A DNA stretch of 64,000 nt from Bradyrhizobium guangdongense. GTDB taxonomy: Bacteria > Pseudomonadota > Alphaproteobacteria > Rhizobiales > Xanthobacteraceae. Positions 7,823-17,054 of this stretch are shown here, one piece after another; the stretch's first letter is position 1, and each line of letters begins with the position of its first letter. The notes beneath the pieces are model-generated. The model ran no database searches. It saw nothing but the letters and a program-made list of their open reading frames with translations, and had not been told where the DNA came from. Position numbers and translations under genes: made by a program. The stretch covers positions 1,984,001 through 2,048,000 of the forward strand of contig NZ_CP030051.1 of NCBI RefSeq assembly GCF_004114975.1. The letters run 5' to 3'.

Positions 7823-10800
7823 AGGATTTCACCTCCGCGACCGCCTTCGGCGCCTTCTTGCTCACGCGCCAGTTCTCGAACCGCTGCACCACCACGAAGA
7901 AGGCCGGCACGAACAGCACCGCGAGGCAGGTCGAGGCCAGCATGCCCGAGAACACGGTGATGCCGATCGACTTGCGCGCGCTGGCGCCGGCGCCGGTCGC
8001 GAGCACCAGCGGCACCACGCCGAGGATGAAGGCGAACGAGGTCATCAGGATCGGACGGAAGCGGGCGCGCGCCGCTTCGATCGCGGAGTCGATGATCGGC
8101 TTGCCGTCGCGGCCGTGCAGCTCGAGCCCGACCTCGACGATCAGGATGGCGTTCTTGGCCGACAGCGCGATCAGGAGGATCAGGCCGATCTGGCAATAGA
8201 GGTTGTTGTCGATCTTGAGACCCGAGAGGATCAGCATCGGCCCGAGCAGCGACAAGGGCACGGCGAGGATCACCGAGATCGGCGCGTACCAGCTCTCATA
8301 CTGGCCGGCGAGCACGAGATAGACCAGCAGCATGGCAAGGCCGAACACCCAGTAGATCTGGTTCGAGACGGCCTTCTCCTGGTAGGACATCGCGGTCCAT
8401 TCATAACCGGTGCCCGGCGGCAGCGTCTTGTCCGCGATCTCCTCCATCAGCTTGAGCGACTGGCCGGACGAATAGCCCTGTGCCGGCAGCCCGATCACGG
8501 TCGAGGAGGGATAGAGATTGTAGAGGCTGATCAGGGAAGGACCGGTGGCCGGCGTGATGGTGGCGACGGTGCCGATCGGGATCATGTCGCCGTTCGAGTT
8601 GCGCACCATCATGTTGGCGATGTCGCGCTCGGTGACGCGGAAGGCAGGATCGGCCTGGGTGTAGACCTGGAACACGCGGCCGAATTTGTTGAACTGGTTG
8701 ACGAAGGACGAGCCGAGATAGGTCGACAATGCCGCGAACACCTGGTCGGTCGTCACGTGCAGCGTCTGGGTCTTGATGCGGTCGATCTCGACATTGAATT
8801 GCGGCACCGACGAGCGGAACGAGGACTGCACGCGCTGGAGCGCGCTCTGGCTCTGACCGTTGCTGACCATCGCCCCGGTGATCGCCTGGAGTTTCGCGAA
8901 ATCGCTGTTGCCGTCGCGCAGCTCGACCTGCATGGAGAAGCCGGCGGCGTTGCCGATGCCCTGAATGGGCGGCGGCGGCAGCACCAAGGTGCGTGCCTCC
9001 ATGATATCGGCGACCTTGTCGTTGAGGCCGTAGACCAGCGAGCGCAGATCCTCGCCTTTGCCGCGCGCCTCCCAGTCCTTCAGGATGATGTAGGCGACGC
9101 CGGCATTGGCAAGGCTGGCGCTGTTGTCCAGCGCGGAGATGCCGGCGATGGTGATGACCTGCTGGACGCCGGGCGTGTCCTTGATGATGTCGGCGGCCTT
9201 GTCGAGCACCTTCTGGGTCCGTTCCAGCGAAGCGCCGTCGGGCAGTTGCACGGCCGCGATCAGATAGCCCTGGTCCTCGATCGGCAGGAAGCCGGTCGGC
9301 ACCCGCGACAGGCCGTAGCCGCTGGCTCCGATCACCAGCAATGCGAACGCGACCGAGACGGTGGCGTGCTTCACCAGAAACGTGATCAGCCTGGTATAGC
9401 CGCGCTCGACCTTGTCGTAGACGGCGTTGAAGCCGCGGTAGAAGACGTTGCGTTGCTCGGGCGGGACCGCCGGCCGCAGCCATAGCGCGCATTGCGTCGG
9501 CTTCAGCGTCGCCGCGTTGACGGCGGAGAGCAGCGCGGTCGCGGCGATCACCAGCGCGAATTGCGAGTAGATGCGCCCGGTGAGGCCGGCAAGGAACGAG
9601 GCCGGCAGGAATACCGAGATCAGCACCAGCGTGATGCCGACGATCGGCGCGAACAGCTGGTCCATCGCCTTGATCGCGGCGTCGTGGCCGTTCATGCCTT
9701 TCTCGATATTGTGCGCCGCGCCTTCCACCACGACGATGGCGTCGTCGACCACGATGCCGATGGCGAGCACGATCGCAAACAGCGTCGACATGTTGATGGT
9801 GAAGCCGAGCGCCGCCATCGCGGCGAAGGCGCCGATGATGGTGACGGGCACGGTCGTCGCTGGCACCAGCATCGCGCGCCAGTCCTGCAGGAACACCAGG
9901 ATCACGACCAGCACCAAGAGGCCGGCCTCGATCAGGGTCATGTAGACCTCGTGCACCGAGGCGTTGACGAATTTCGTGGTGTCGAACGGCGTGTCGTACT
10001 TGATGCCCTCCGGAAAGCGCTTGGCAAGCTCCACCATCTTCTTCTCGACCGCCTGTTCGACCTCGAGCGCGTTGGCGCCGGGCGACTGGAATACGCCGAT
10101 GCCGGTGGCGGGCTGCTTGTTCAGCGAGAAAATCTGGCTGTAGGTCTGCGCGCCGAGCTCGACCCAGCCGACGTCGCGCACCCGCGTGACGTCGCCGCTG
10201 GTGCCCGATTTGACGATGATGTTCTCGAACTGGCTGGTGTCGTCGAGCCGGCCGTTGACGTTGAGCGTGTACTGGAACGCCTGTCCCGGCGGCGTCGGCG
10301 GCGCGCCGACCTGTCCGGCGGAGACCTGCTGGCTCTGCTGCTGGATCGCGTTGATGACGTCCTGCGGCACGAGCCCACGGACTTGCAGCTTGTTTGGATC
10401 GAGCCAGACCCGCATCGAATACTGGCCGGCGCCGAACACGGTGACGTTGCCGACGCCGGGCAGGCGGGAGAGCTCGTCACGGATGTTGATAGTAGCGTAG
10501 TTGCTCAGGTAAAGGCTGTCGAAGGTCTTGTCAGGCGATGTCAGCGTCACGAACAGCAGGATCGAGGTCGACCGCTTCTGCACGGTGACGCCCTGGTTCT
10601 GCACGGCTGAGGGCAGTTGCGACAGCGCGCTGGAGACGCGGTTCTGCACCAGCACCTGCGCGAAGTTGAGATCGGTGCCGATCTTGAAGGTCACGGTCAG
10701 CGTGTAAGTGCCGTCGGAGCCGCTGTAGGACTGCATGTAGAGCATGTCCTCGACGCCGTTGACCTGCTGCTCGATCGGCAGTGCCACGGTGTCGATCACG

Positions 10801-10970
10801 GTCTTGGCGCTGGCGCCCGGATAGCGCGTCGTCACCTGCACCGTCGGCGGCACGACATCGGGATATTGCGCGATCGCGAGGTTGAACAGCGCGACGCCGC
10901 CGATCAGGATCATCAAGAGCGCGATGACGTTCGAGAGGACCGGCCGCTCGATGAAGAATTTTGAGATCAT
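7821..10970 (-). CDS. RND efflux pump inner-membrane permease (HAE1/AcrB type)
   Basis: A 1049-residue proton-driven drug exporter of the resistance-nodulation-division family. It has the N-terminal TM1 start (FFIERPVLSNVIALLMILIG), two large periplasmic loops and 12 TM segments. The proton-relay residues are present: the Asp pair in GIVVDDAIVVVEG (TM4) and the Lys in ALSAKNAILIVE (TM10). Full length for the HAE1 subfamily. It lies 12 bases downstream of the adaptor gene on the same strand, forming a two-gene operon with no outer-membrane factor nearby, so the pump must borrow a TolC-like channel encoded elsewhere. The substrate is unknown. The stop codon overlaps a dispersed repeat end. Confidence 0.95.
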   Translation of the reverse strand: MISKFFIERPVLSNVIALLMILIGGVALFNLAIAQYPDVVPPTVQVTTRYPGASAKTVIDTVALPIEQQVNGVEDMLYMQSYSGSDGTYTLTVTFKIGTDLNFAQVLVQNRVSSALSQLPSAVQNQGVTVQKRSTSILLFVTLTSPDKTFDSLYLSNYATINIRDELSRLPGVGNVTVFGAGQYSMRVWLDPNKLQVRGLVPQDVINAIQQQSQQVSAGQVGAPPTPPGQAFQYTLNVNGRLDDTSQFENIIVKSGTSGDVTRVRDVGWVELGAQTYSQIFSLNKQPATGIGVFQSPGANALEVEQAVEKKMVELAKRFPEGIKYDTPFDTTKFVNASVHEVYMTLIEAGLLVLVVILVFLQDWRAMLVPATTVPVTIIGAFAAMAALGFTINMSTLFAIVLAIGIVVDDAIVVVEGAAHNIEKGMNGHDAAIKAMDQLFAPIVGITLVLISVFLPASFLAGLTGRIYSQFALVIAATALLSAVNAATLKPTQCALWLRPAVPPEQRNVFYRGFNAVYDKVERGYTRLITFLVKHATVSVAFALLVIGASGYGLSRVPTGFLPIEDQGYLIAAVQLPDGASLERTQKVLDKAADIIKDTPGVQQVITIAGISALDNSASLANAGVAYIILKDWEARGKGEDLRSLVYGLNDKVADIMEARTLVLPPPPIQGIGNAAGFSMQVELRDGNSDFAKLQAITGAMVSNGQSQSALQRVQSSFRSSVPQFNVEIDRIKTQTLHVTTDQVFAALSTYLGSSFVNQFNKFGRVFQVYTQADPAFRVTERDIANMMVRNSNGDMIPIGTVATITPATGPSLISLYNLYPSSTVIGLPAQGYSSGQSLKLMEEIADKTLPPGTGYEWTAMSYQEKAVSNQIYWVFGLAMLLVYLVLAGQYESWYAPISVILAVPLSLLGPMLILSGLKIDNNLYCQIGLILLIALSAKNAILIVEVGLELHGRDGKPIIDSAIEAARARFRPILMTSFAFILGVVPLVLATGAGASARKSIGITVFSGMLASTCLAVLFVPAFFVVVQRFENWRVSKKAPKAVAEVKS

Positions 10971-10982
10971 GGCTGCCAGCCC

Positions 10983-12176
10983 CTACTTGCTCGCGGCCTG
11001 CGGCTGCTCGATCTTGGTCTGCTGCGGGTCGATCTTCTGGCCCGGAATGACGCGCAGCAATCCTGACGTGACCACGCGATCGTCGGGCTTGAGGCCGCTT
11101 TCGATCACGCGCAGGCCGTTGTCGACTGGCCCGATCTGCACCTTGCGCTGCTCGACCACATTGTCCTTGTTGGCGACCAGCAGATAGCGTCCGCCCTGAT
11201 CGCTGCCGAGCGCCGTATCGGGGACCAGGAGGGCGTCCTTCTCCTGGGTGAAAGGCACCCGGACGCGGACGAAATAGCCTGGGAGCAGCACCCGCTTGTC
11301 ATTGGGCACGAGTCCGCGCACGGCAAGCGTGCCGGTCGATGAATTGAGGGTCGGCGCGACGTAGTCGAGCTTGCCCTCGTGCGGATAGCCGGTCTCGGTC
11401 TGGAGGCCGATTTCGATCGGGAATTGCTTGAGGTCGGCCGCGGTCAGTCCACGGCGTGCGGCCTCGGCACGGATGCGCAGCACGTCCTGCTCGTTGACGG
11501 TGAAGTTCACATAAATCGGATCCATCGCCACGATGGTCGCGAGCTGCGTCGGGGAGGAGACGCCGACGAGCTCGCCGACCGAGACCATGTGCGCGCTGAC
11601 GATACCATCGAATGGTGCGGTCACCCTGGTGTAGCCGTAATTGACCTCGGCGAGCCTGGTGTTGGCCTGGGCCTGCTGGAGGTTGGCTTGCGCGTTGTCG
11701 CGGGTCGATGTCGAGGTGTCCAGGGTCGCTTGCGAGACCGCCTGTCGCTGCACGAGGTCGCTCTGCCGCTTGAAGTCGGCCTCGGCCTGGCGGAGCGATG
11801 CCTGCGCGCCCGTCTCTGCCGCCTGCGCCTGCTCGAGCTTGAGCTTGTAGGTCTCGGGCTCGATCGTGAACAGCTGGGTGCCCTGCTTGACGAAGGTGCC
11901 GTCGGTGTAGTCGATCGTTTGCAGAAAACCCTGCACGCGCGCGACCAGATCGACGCTCTTGATCGGCGCGGTGTTGCCGGTGGCCTCGACATAGCGCGTG
12001 ACAGGACGCTGCACCGGCGTTGCGACATCCACCTTCGGCGGCGGCGGCGCGATGAACGTGTTCTTGTCCTCGCAGCCGGCGAGCGCAGCCACGGCTGCCG
12101 CAGCGGCCCAGGCCCGTCCGATATGCCTCCGCGCACGTTGGAATTGCGCGGGATCGGCGGGATTCGTTGCGGTCAT
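10983..12176 (-). CDS. RND efflux periplasmic adaptor (membrane fusion lipoprotein)
   Basis: A 397-residue adaptor joining the permease to an outer-membrane channel. The N-terminus has a lipobox (AALAGC), so it is probably anchored as a lipoprotein. It is followed by the beta-barrel/lipoyl segments (RVQGFLQTIDYTDGTFVKQG), a long alpha-helical hairpin rich in Ala and Gln (about residues 100-170) and the C-terminal beta domains. I chose the ATG at 12176 over the in-frame ATG at 12260 because it has a GGGGG ribosome-binding site and places the signal peptide correctly. It is the first gene of the pump operon; no TetR-type repressor is adjacent. Confidence 0.92.
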   Translation of the reverse strand: MTATNPADPAQFQRARRHIGRAWAAAAAVAALAGCEDKNTFIAPPPPKVDVATPVQRPVTRYVEATGNTAPIKSVDLVARVQGFLQTIDYTDGTFVKQGTQLFTIEPETYKLKLEQAQAAETGAQASLRQAEADFKRQSDLVQRQAVSQATLDTSTSTRDNAQANLQQAQANTRLAEVNYGYTRVTAPFDGIVSAHMVSVGELVGVSSPTQLATIVAMDPIYVNFTVNEQDVLRIRAEAARRGLTAADLKQFPIEIGLQTETGYPHEGKLDYVAPTLNSSTGTLAVRGLVPNDKRVLLPGYFVRVRVPFTQEKDALLVPDTALGSDQGGRYLLVANKDNVVEQRKVQIGPVDNGLRVIESGLKPDDRVVTSGLLRVIPGQKIDPQQTKIEQPQAASK

Positions 12177-12405
12177 TCGGTGGCCCCCGATGATTGTCTG
12201 TTGCCGGGGCAGGCTACCAACAAATGCCGAGCCGTGAAACACCATAGCCATGGCAGTCACAGCCCTTGCACTGCAAACAGTGGCGTGGCCTGTGACAGCT
12301 TTGTCATGACAAACCGCTTTTCATCGCGGGCACGATCGACCAGAATTGTGTCAAAGGCAGCGTGGCGCAGACCATCGGGCCACGTGGATTTCGACCTGGG
12401 GGCAC

Positions 12406-13658
12406 ATGCTCGGACGTTGGATTGCAATCGGGACGATGTCGCTGGTGCTGATGATGCAGAGCGCCCAGGCCCAACCCCTGACGGTCGATCCGGAGACCAT
12501 CGTCCCGTTGCCGCCCCGGTTCGAGATGGAGCCGCCGGCAACCGACGTGCCGCCGGAGATCGCACGCTTCCAGGGCGCGTGGATCGGGACCTGGCAAGAC
12601 GACCGGCACATCCTCGTGGTCGAGCGCGTCAGGCCTGACGGGCACGCCGATCTCGTATTCGCCCGCTCGGACTCGGCGTTCAACGGCATGAATCGCGAAT
12701 GGTGGCGGGACCAGGCGACGGTCGTCGATGGCGTCTTGACCATGACGGGATTTCGCATCTTCCGTTACGCCTTCGATGGCTCTGATCGCTTGTATATGAC
12801 GGCGACGCTCAAGAATGGGGTCGTGACGTCCGGAGCGTTGGTCCGCGCCGATCCGGCACGTCTGGCCGCGGGCGATCGACCGGACGAATGGCCGTGGCCC
12901 GGCGAGCGCGTCCGGATTCCGCACCTCTCGGTTCGAACGCCCGACGGCACTCGGCCGATCACGCTCGAGGGCACCTTTTATCCGCCGTCAGGGCAGGGAC
13001 CGGCACCGCTCGCGGTCATGACTCACGGATCGGACGTCGGCCGCAACCAGCTCAGGTCCTGGTCGTTCTCCACCGAGGCGCATTGGCTGCGCGATAACGG
13101 ATTTGCGGTGATGGCGCTGATGCGCCGCGGACGCGGCAGCTCCGAGGGCATCAATGGCGAAGAAACTTTCGGGCGCGATCACGATGGTAGCCTGATCGAT
13201 GTCGCCTCGGGCGTCGGCGAGGCCGTCGAGGATCTCCAGTCCGCGTCGCCTATGGTCGCACGCTACCTAACGTCAAGCCGGGCAAGGTGCTGCTCGCCGG
13301 CCAGTCGCGCGGCGGCTTCCTCGCGATGCACTACGCAGGCCTGAAGCCAGAAGAGGTGATGGGCGTCGTGAACTTCAGCGGCGGCTGGTACCCGTACGGA
13401 CCGGTGACTACACCTTACTATGCGAACGCCGGTCGCGGTGCGGGCGACAAGGTCAAGCAGCTCTGGCTCTATGCCGACAACGACCGCCTCTACAAGGAGG
13501 AGCTGATCCGCGAATATCACCACGCGTTCGCCGCCGCCGGCGGCAGCGCACGTTTCGAGCTGCTGCACGGCGTCCCCGGCGACGGCCATTTGCTGCGGCT
13601 CTATCCCGAGCGGTGGCGCGCCATCGCCGACGAGTATCTCAGCTCGCTTGATCGATAG
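12406..13658 (+). pseudogene. Exported alpha/beta hydrolase, interrupted by one frameshift
   Basis: The reading frame from the ATG at 12406 encodes a signal peptide (ending near QSAQAQP), a domain unlike any I recognise, and the first half of a hydrolase (LAVMTHGSDVGRNQ, RGRGSSEG). At about 13245 the coding continues in another frame, with AYGRTLPNVKPGKV then the nucleophile elbow AGQSRGG and the His segment GDGHLLRLYP near the end. Restoring one G in CCGCG at 13241-13245 would join the halves into a 417-residue protein. The first frame otherwise runs to a stop at 13344. It is either a recent pseudogene or a sequencing error. It is divergent from the RND pump operon. Confidence 0.8.
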
Positions 13659-13659
13659 C

Positions 13660-14730
13660 TCACTTGATTTCTGCGTATTTCACCATCGCCTTCTCGAATT
13701 TCCGCTTGAACGGCCACATCGCGCCGAGAATCTCGCGGAAGCTGGCCGAGCTTCGAGCCCGGTCTGTCTTGCCGAACGCGAAGATGCTGTTGTTGCGCAG
13801 GTGCTTCATGATAGTGGGATTGGACACTCTGTAGTTCAGCAGGTCGCCCGAGCTCAGCGCGGAGCGCGTCGGTGTCGGGACGATCTGGATCAGCTCGAAC
13901 AGCTTCATCTGGTCGATCGGGTCCGGCAGGGTCTTCACGATTGTGGGGATCTCGCGGAACAGATCGGCGTGCGCGTTCATCAGGCCGTCGCGCACATTTG
14001 TCCAGTGATTGAAGCGGCGGTCGGTGCCGCGGGAGCGGGCTTCCTCCTTGTCGTCCCGGGCGCTTAATGCCGGATCGAGCGTCGCGATCGTGCCCTTGAT
14101 GGCAGCCCATTTGCGCTGGCCGTTGCGGTCCTCCGAGGGGCCCGTCTGAAAGCTGCCCATATAGGTGTTCGAGCGCGCATTGCGGACGTTCTGCTTGCCG
14201 TTGGTCTCGGCATAGAACAGCCCCAGGCTGATGCGGCCCGCGGCTTCGGCGTCCTTGGATGCAAGTCCCTTGGCGCGCGCAATCGCGGTGCCGAGATCGA
14301 TGACGTCCTTGAACGGCGTTGCCGAATTCTGAGCGTCCTCGGGCGGCGCCTCCATGATGTCGAAGATGTCAGCATATTCGTCGACCAGCGGCTCGATTGC
14401 GGCATCGAAATATGCAGGAGGAATCCCGAACTTGTTTGGCTTGCCGATCCGCGACGGCATGGCGTCGGTGAGATCCTTGTAGGTGCTGATCACAGCGACG
14501 CGGGCGAGGTATAAGGCCTGGCCCGGCAGGTTCGGCAGCGGCTGCCTGGTTTCGATCTGGCGGCGCCGTTCGGCGAGGATCGATTTGAAATCGGCAAGCG
14601 CCCGATCATAGGCGGCTTGCGCGTCCGCTTGCGTTGACGTCAGCGGTTGCGCCCGGCTCGCGGCGGGCGTTGTGAGCAGTAGTAGCCCAAGCACCGCCGC
14701 GGCGGCTGCGGCCCGGCATCGTTGTCCCAT
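13660..14730 (-). CDS. Exported protein of unknown function, possible lysozyme-like fold
   Basis: I do not recognise a family. The product of about 356 residues has a signal peptide (AAAAAAVLGLLLL, cleavage near SRAQP) and a helical body. Around residues 190-225 the segment LFYAETNGKQNV followed by NTYMGSFQTG resembles the spacing of a catalytic Glu and the later Gly-x-x-Q motif in soluble lytic transglycosylases, but this is only a visual resemblance. In-frame ATGs at 14766 and 14760 are possible; 14730 gives the most compact signal peptide. It converges on the frameshifted hydrolase with one base between them. Confidence 0.7.
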   Translation of the reverse strand: MGQRCRAAAAAAVLGLLLLTTPAASRAQPLTSTQADAQAAYDRALADFKSILAERRRQIETRQPLPNLPGQALYLARVAVISTYKDLTDAMPSRIGKPNKFGIPPAYFDAAIEPLVDEYADIFDIMEAPPEDAQNSATPFKDVIDLGTAIARAKGLASKDAEAAGRISLGLFYAETNGKQNVRNARSNTYMGSFQTGPSEDRNGQRKWAAIKGTIATLDPALSARDDKEEARSRGTDRRFNHWTNVRDGLMNAHADLFREIPTIVKTLPDPIDQMKLFELIQIVPTPTRSALSSGDLLNYRVSNPTIMKHLRNNSIFAFGKTDRARSSASFREILGAMWPFKRKFEKAMVKYAEIK

Positions 14731-14822
14731 GGCGAGTTCCCGTCTCTCCCGGAGATTCATCGTCATGGGATCGTAAACGTCAGCCGCATCGCCTGGCGAG
14801 GTTCAAATCGGGTGCTCCGGTG

Positions 14823-16316
14823 TCATCCCACTGCTCGGTACTCCGGCGCCGTCGCCAGGAACTTGGCATAGGCATCCGCGTCCGGCGGCAGGAAGCGTCC
14901 CCCGAGCCCGCCGCGTTTTTGGGTCTTTGCGCCCATGTCGGCCATCAGCTCGTCGAAATGACGATAGTGATACGGCGCGACGCACAGGCCGCCATAGACG
15001 CCCGCGGCCGGCCGCTCGACGCGCTTGAAGTGCAGCATCATCTCGATGTTGTCGTGCATCTGCTGCGCCGTCGGCTGGTTTTTGAGTTGCCCGTCGGCAT
15101 AGCGGACCAGCCAGTTGGCCGCGAGATCGGCGCAGAGCACGGTGCAGAACGACGAGTTGAAACCGACGAAGCCGAGGTCGGGCAGGTCAGGATTGGCGAT
15201 CAGGCGATAGAGGCGGTACTGCCCGTCCGCATCGACCAGCTTTTGTTGATAGGCCTCGGGGAGAAACGGCACGCCGAGCTTGTAGCCGATCGCAAGCACC
15301 GCGACGTCGGCGCCGACACGCTCGCCGCCGCTCATCACGATCGTGTCGCCTTCATAATGATCGAACGTGCCGAACACCGCCTTGATGCGGCCGTCGGCGA
15401 CCATCGGATAGAAGCCCGGCGTTGCGATCGGTACCGAGCAATTGATGCCGTCCTCGATCCGCTCGTTCGGGACCATCCTGCACTTGTTGAGCTTGAGCTG
15501 CGCCTTCAAGAGGCTCTCCAGCCCGCGCCAGTTCGCCCAGGCCAGCGGCGCGGTGACGCGGTGCGCGAGCCGCGTCAGAGGGCTCGCACCCCAGCCCTGA
15601 AACATCTCTTCCTGCGCGCGGATGTAGAGGATCCGCTTGAAGTTGACGAGCCCGCCGATGAAATAGGGGATTCGCCACACCGGCTCGCGCATCACGATGG
15701 TGACCTCGCGCGCGCCCGACTTCACCGCGTTCACGGCAATATCGGTCGCCGATTTCGATCCGCCGAGCACGACGACGCGGCGGCCCTTCGCCAGCGTGGG
15801 GTCGCCGTATTTCGACGAATGCAGGACCTGTCCGCCCTGCGCCAGGAAACTTTCTTCGCCGCGGCAATGCAGCTCGCGCGGCTCGTTGAACTGTCCGATG
15901 CAGACCGCGACGAAATCGAAATCCTCGTTGGTGCTCGCGCCGTCCTTGGTCGTCAGCGTCAGGGTCCAGCCCGGCTTGCCGTCGGCGCGCCGCGCCATGC
16001 CCACGACCGAAGTGTTGAAGCGCAGCATGTGGTCGAGACCGAAGCTCCTGGCGTAATCGGCGAGATAGGCATGGACCTGCGGCCCCGTCGGCCATTCCGG
16101 ATAGGCGTCCGGCATGGCGCGATCGGTGTAGCGGTAGAGATCCTTCGGGCTCTGGGTCTGGACGTCGGGATAGGAACGTGCCGGTTCCCAGACGCCGCCG
16201 AGATCGGCGCTGCGCTCGACGATGGTGACGCGGTGGCCACGGGCGGAGAATGCTTTTGCGGTGGCGAGGCCGGAGACGCCGGCGCCGATCACGCAGACAT
16301 GTTTTTGGCTGACCAT
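14823..16316 (-). CDS. Flavin-containing monooxygenase (FMO-like, FAD/NADPH)
   Basis: A 497-residue cytosolic flavoprotein. The FAD-binding fingerprint VCVIGAGVSGLATAKAF starts at residue 5, followed by ERSADLGGVW. The second dinucleotide-binding site for NADPH is VVVLGGSKSATDIAV near residue 185, and FDFVAVCIGQFNEP fits the segment before it. Such enzymes oxygenate N, S or carbonyl groups (Baeyer-Villiger type); the substrate is unknown. It is probably co-transcribed with the cupin gene 106 bases upstream, and an AraC-type regulator is divergent beyond that. The ATG at 16316 lacks a good ribosome-binding site; an in-frame TTG 24 bases upstream is an alternative. Confidence 0.85.
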   Translation of the reverse strand: MVSQKHVCVIGAGVSGLATAKAFSARGHRVTIVERSADLGGVWEPARSYPDVQTQSPKDLYRYTDRAMPDAYPEWPTGPQVHAYLADYARSFGLDHMLRFNTSVVGMARRADGKPGWTLTLTTKDGASTNEDFDFVAVCIGQFNEPRELHCRGEESFLAQGGQVLHSSKYGDPTLAKGRRVVVLGGSKSATDIAVNAVKSGAREVTIVMREPVWRIPYFIGGLVNFKRILYIRAQEEMFQGWGASPLTRLAHRVTAPLAWANWRGLESLLKAQLKLNKCRMVPNERIEDGINCSVPIATPGFYPMVADGRIKAVFGTFDHYEGDTIVMSGGERVGADVAVLAIGYKLGVPFLPEAYQQKLVDADGQYRLYRLIANPDLPDLGFVGFNSSFCTVLCADLAANWLVRYADGQLKNQPTAQQMHDNIEMMLHFKRVERPAAGVYGGLCVAPYHYRHFDELMADMGAKTQKRGGLGGRFLPPDADAYAKFLATAPEYRAVG

Positions 16317-16422
16317 GGGAGGGCTCGCAATCAATCTGTTTCGCGCGCAAGCGGCCTGGTTCGGCCGCAAGGCACGGCCGGCCGAGCTGCAAGCAGATGA
16401 AAGGGACGAGGAGGCGTGCCGC

Positions 16423-16872
16423 TTAGTCGTTGGCCTCGGGCGGCAGGAAGTCGACCTCGTGCAGCGCCGAGATGCGCACGACTTCGGCCGGGTCGGTCAG
16501 ATTGTGGAGCTGGTTGAACAGCGCCTCCAGCTTCTGCGTCGGCGAGACCCAGAACAGCGCGCGGCACGGCTTGTCGGATTTGTTGAAATAGCCGTGCGGA
16601 ATGCCGCGCGGCATCCGCACGAGATCGCCGGCATGCGCCTTGACCCAGACGCCGTCGAGCTTGAGGTCGAGCGTGCCTTCCTGCACCAGGATGAATTCGT
16701 CCTGCGTCGGATGGATATGCACCGGCACGAACTGGCCGGGATCGCTGTTGGTCTCGAACGCGAAGGTGGACTCGGTGACGGCCTTGGGGAAATAGACTTG
16801 GCCAAGGATGTTCCAGCTCTTGCCGCCATAGCCCGTGCCGTTTGCAGTAATGCCCTTTTCGAGTGCAGTCAT
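16423..16872 (-). CDS. Single-domain cupin protein
   Basis: A 149-residue protein with one cupin barrel: metal-binding motif 1 is HIHPTQDEFILVQEG and motif 2 is MPRGIPHGYFNKSD. The set of His and Glu ligands is complete, so it may bind Fe, Mn or Ni and act as a dioxygenase, isomerase or ligand-binding protein. I chose the ATG at 16872 because of an AGGAGC site seven bases before it. It is first in a likely two-gene operon with the monooxygenase and divergent from the AraC regulator at 17055, suggesting a small catabolic unit. Confidence 0.82.
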   Translation of the reverse strand: MTALEKGITANGTGYGGKSWNILGQVYFPKAVTESTFAFETNSDPGQFVPVHIHPTQDEFILVQEGTLDLKLDGVWVKAHAGDLVRMPRGIPHGYFNKSDKPCRALFWVSPTQKLEALFNQLHNLTDPAEVVRISALHEVDFLPPEAND

Positions 16873-17054
16873 GGCTTGCTCCTGATGGATTCCGGCAGGG
16901 ACGGAGCTTCGGCCAGCCATGGCCTCCTGTCTATCCGCTAAACGAATCCGGTAAGGCTGCTGCTATGCAGCACGACGATTTCGAGAAACGGCTCTTTTCG
17001 CCTCCGGGCAACTATTATAAGCTTAAAGCAATTCCGTGACGCCATGCGTGGTCG

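Noticed and set aside
7776..9485. Long open frame (569 codons) on the plus strand
   Set aside because: It is antisense to the RND permease; its composition (Asp, His, Gln and Arg rich) is that of a shadow frame in high-GC DNA.
14795..14822. GGTTCAAATC resembling a tRNA T-loop
   Set aside because: No acceptor stem, anticodon arm or D arm can be formed around it.
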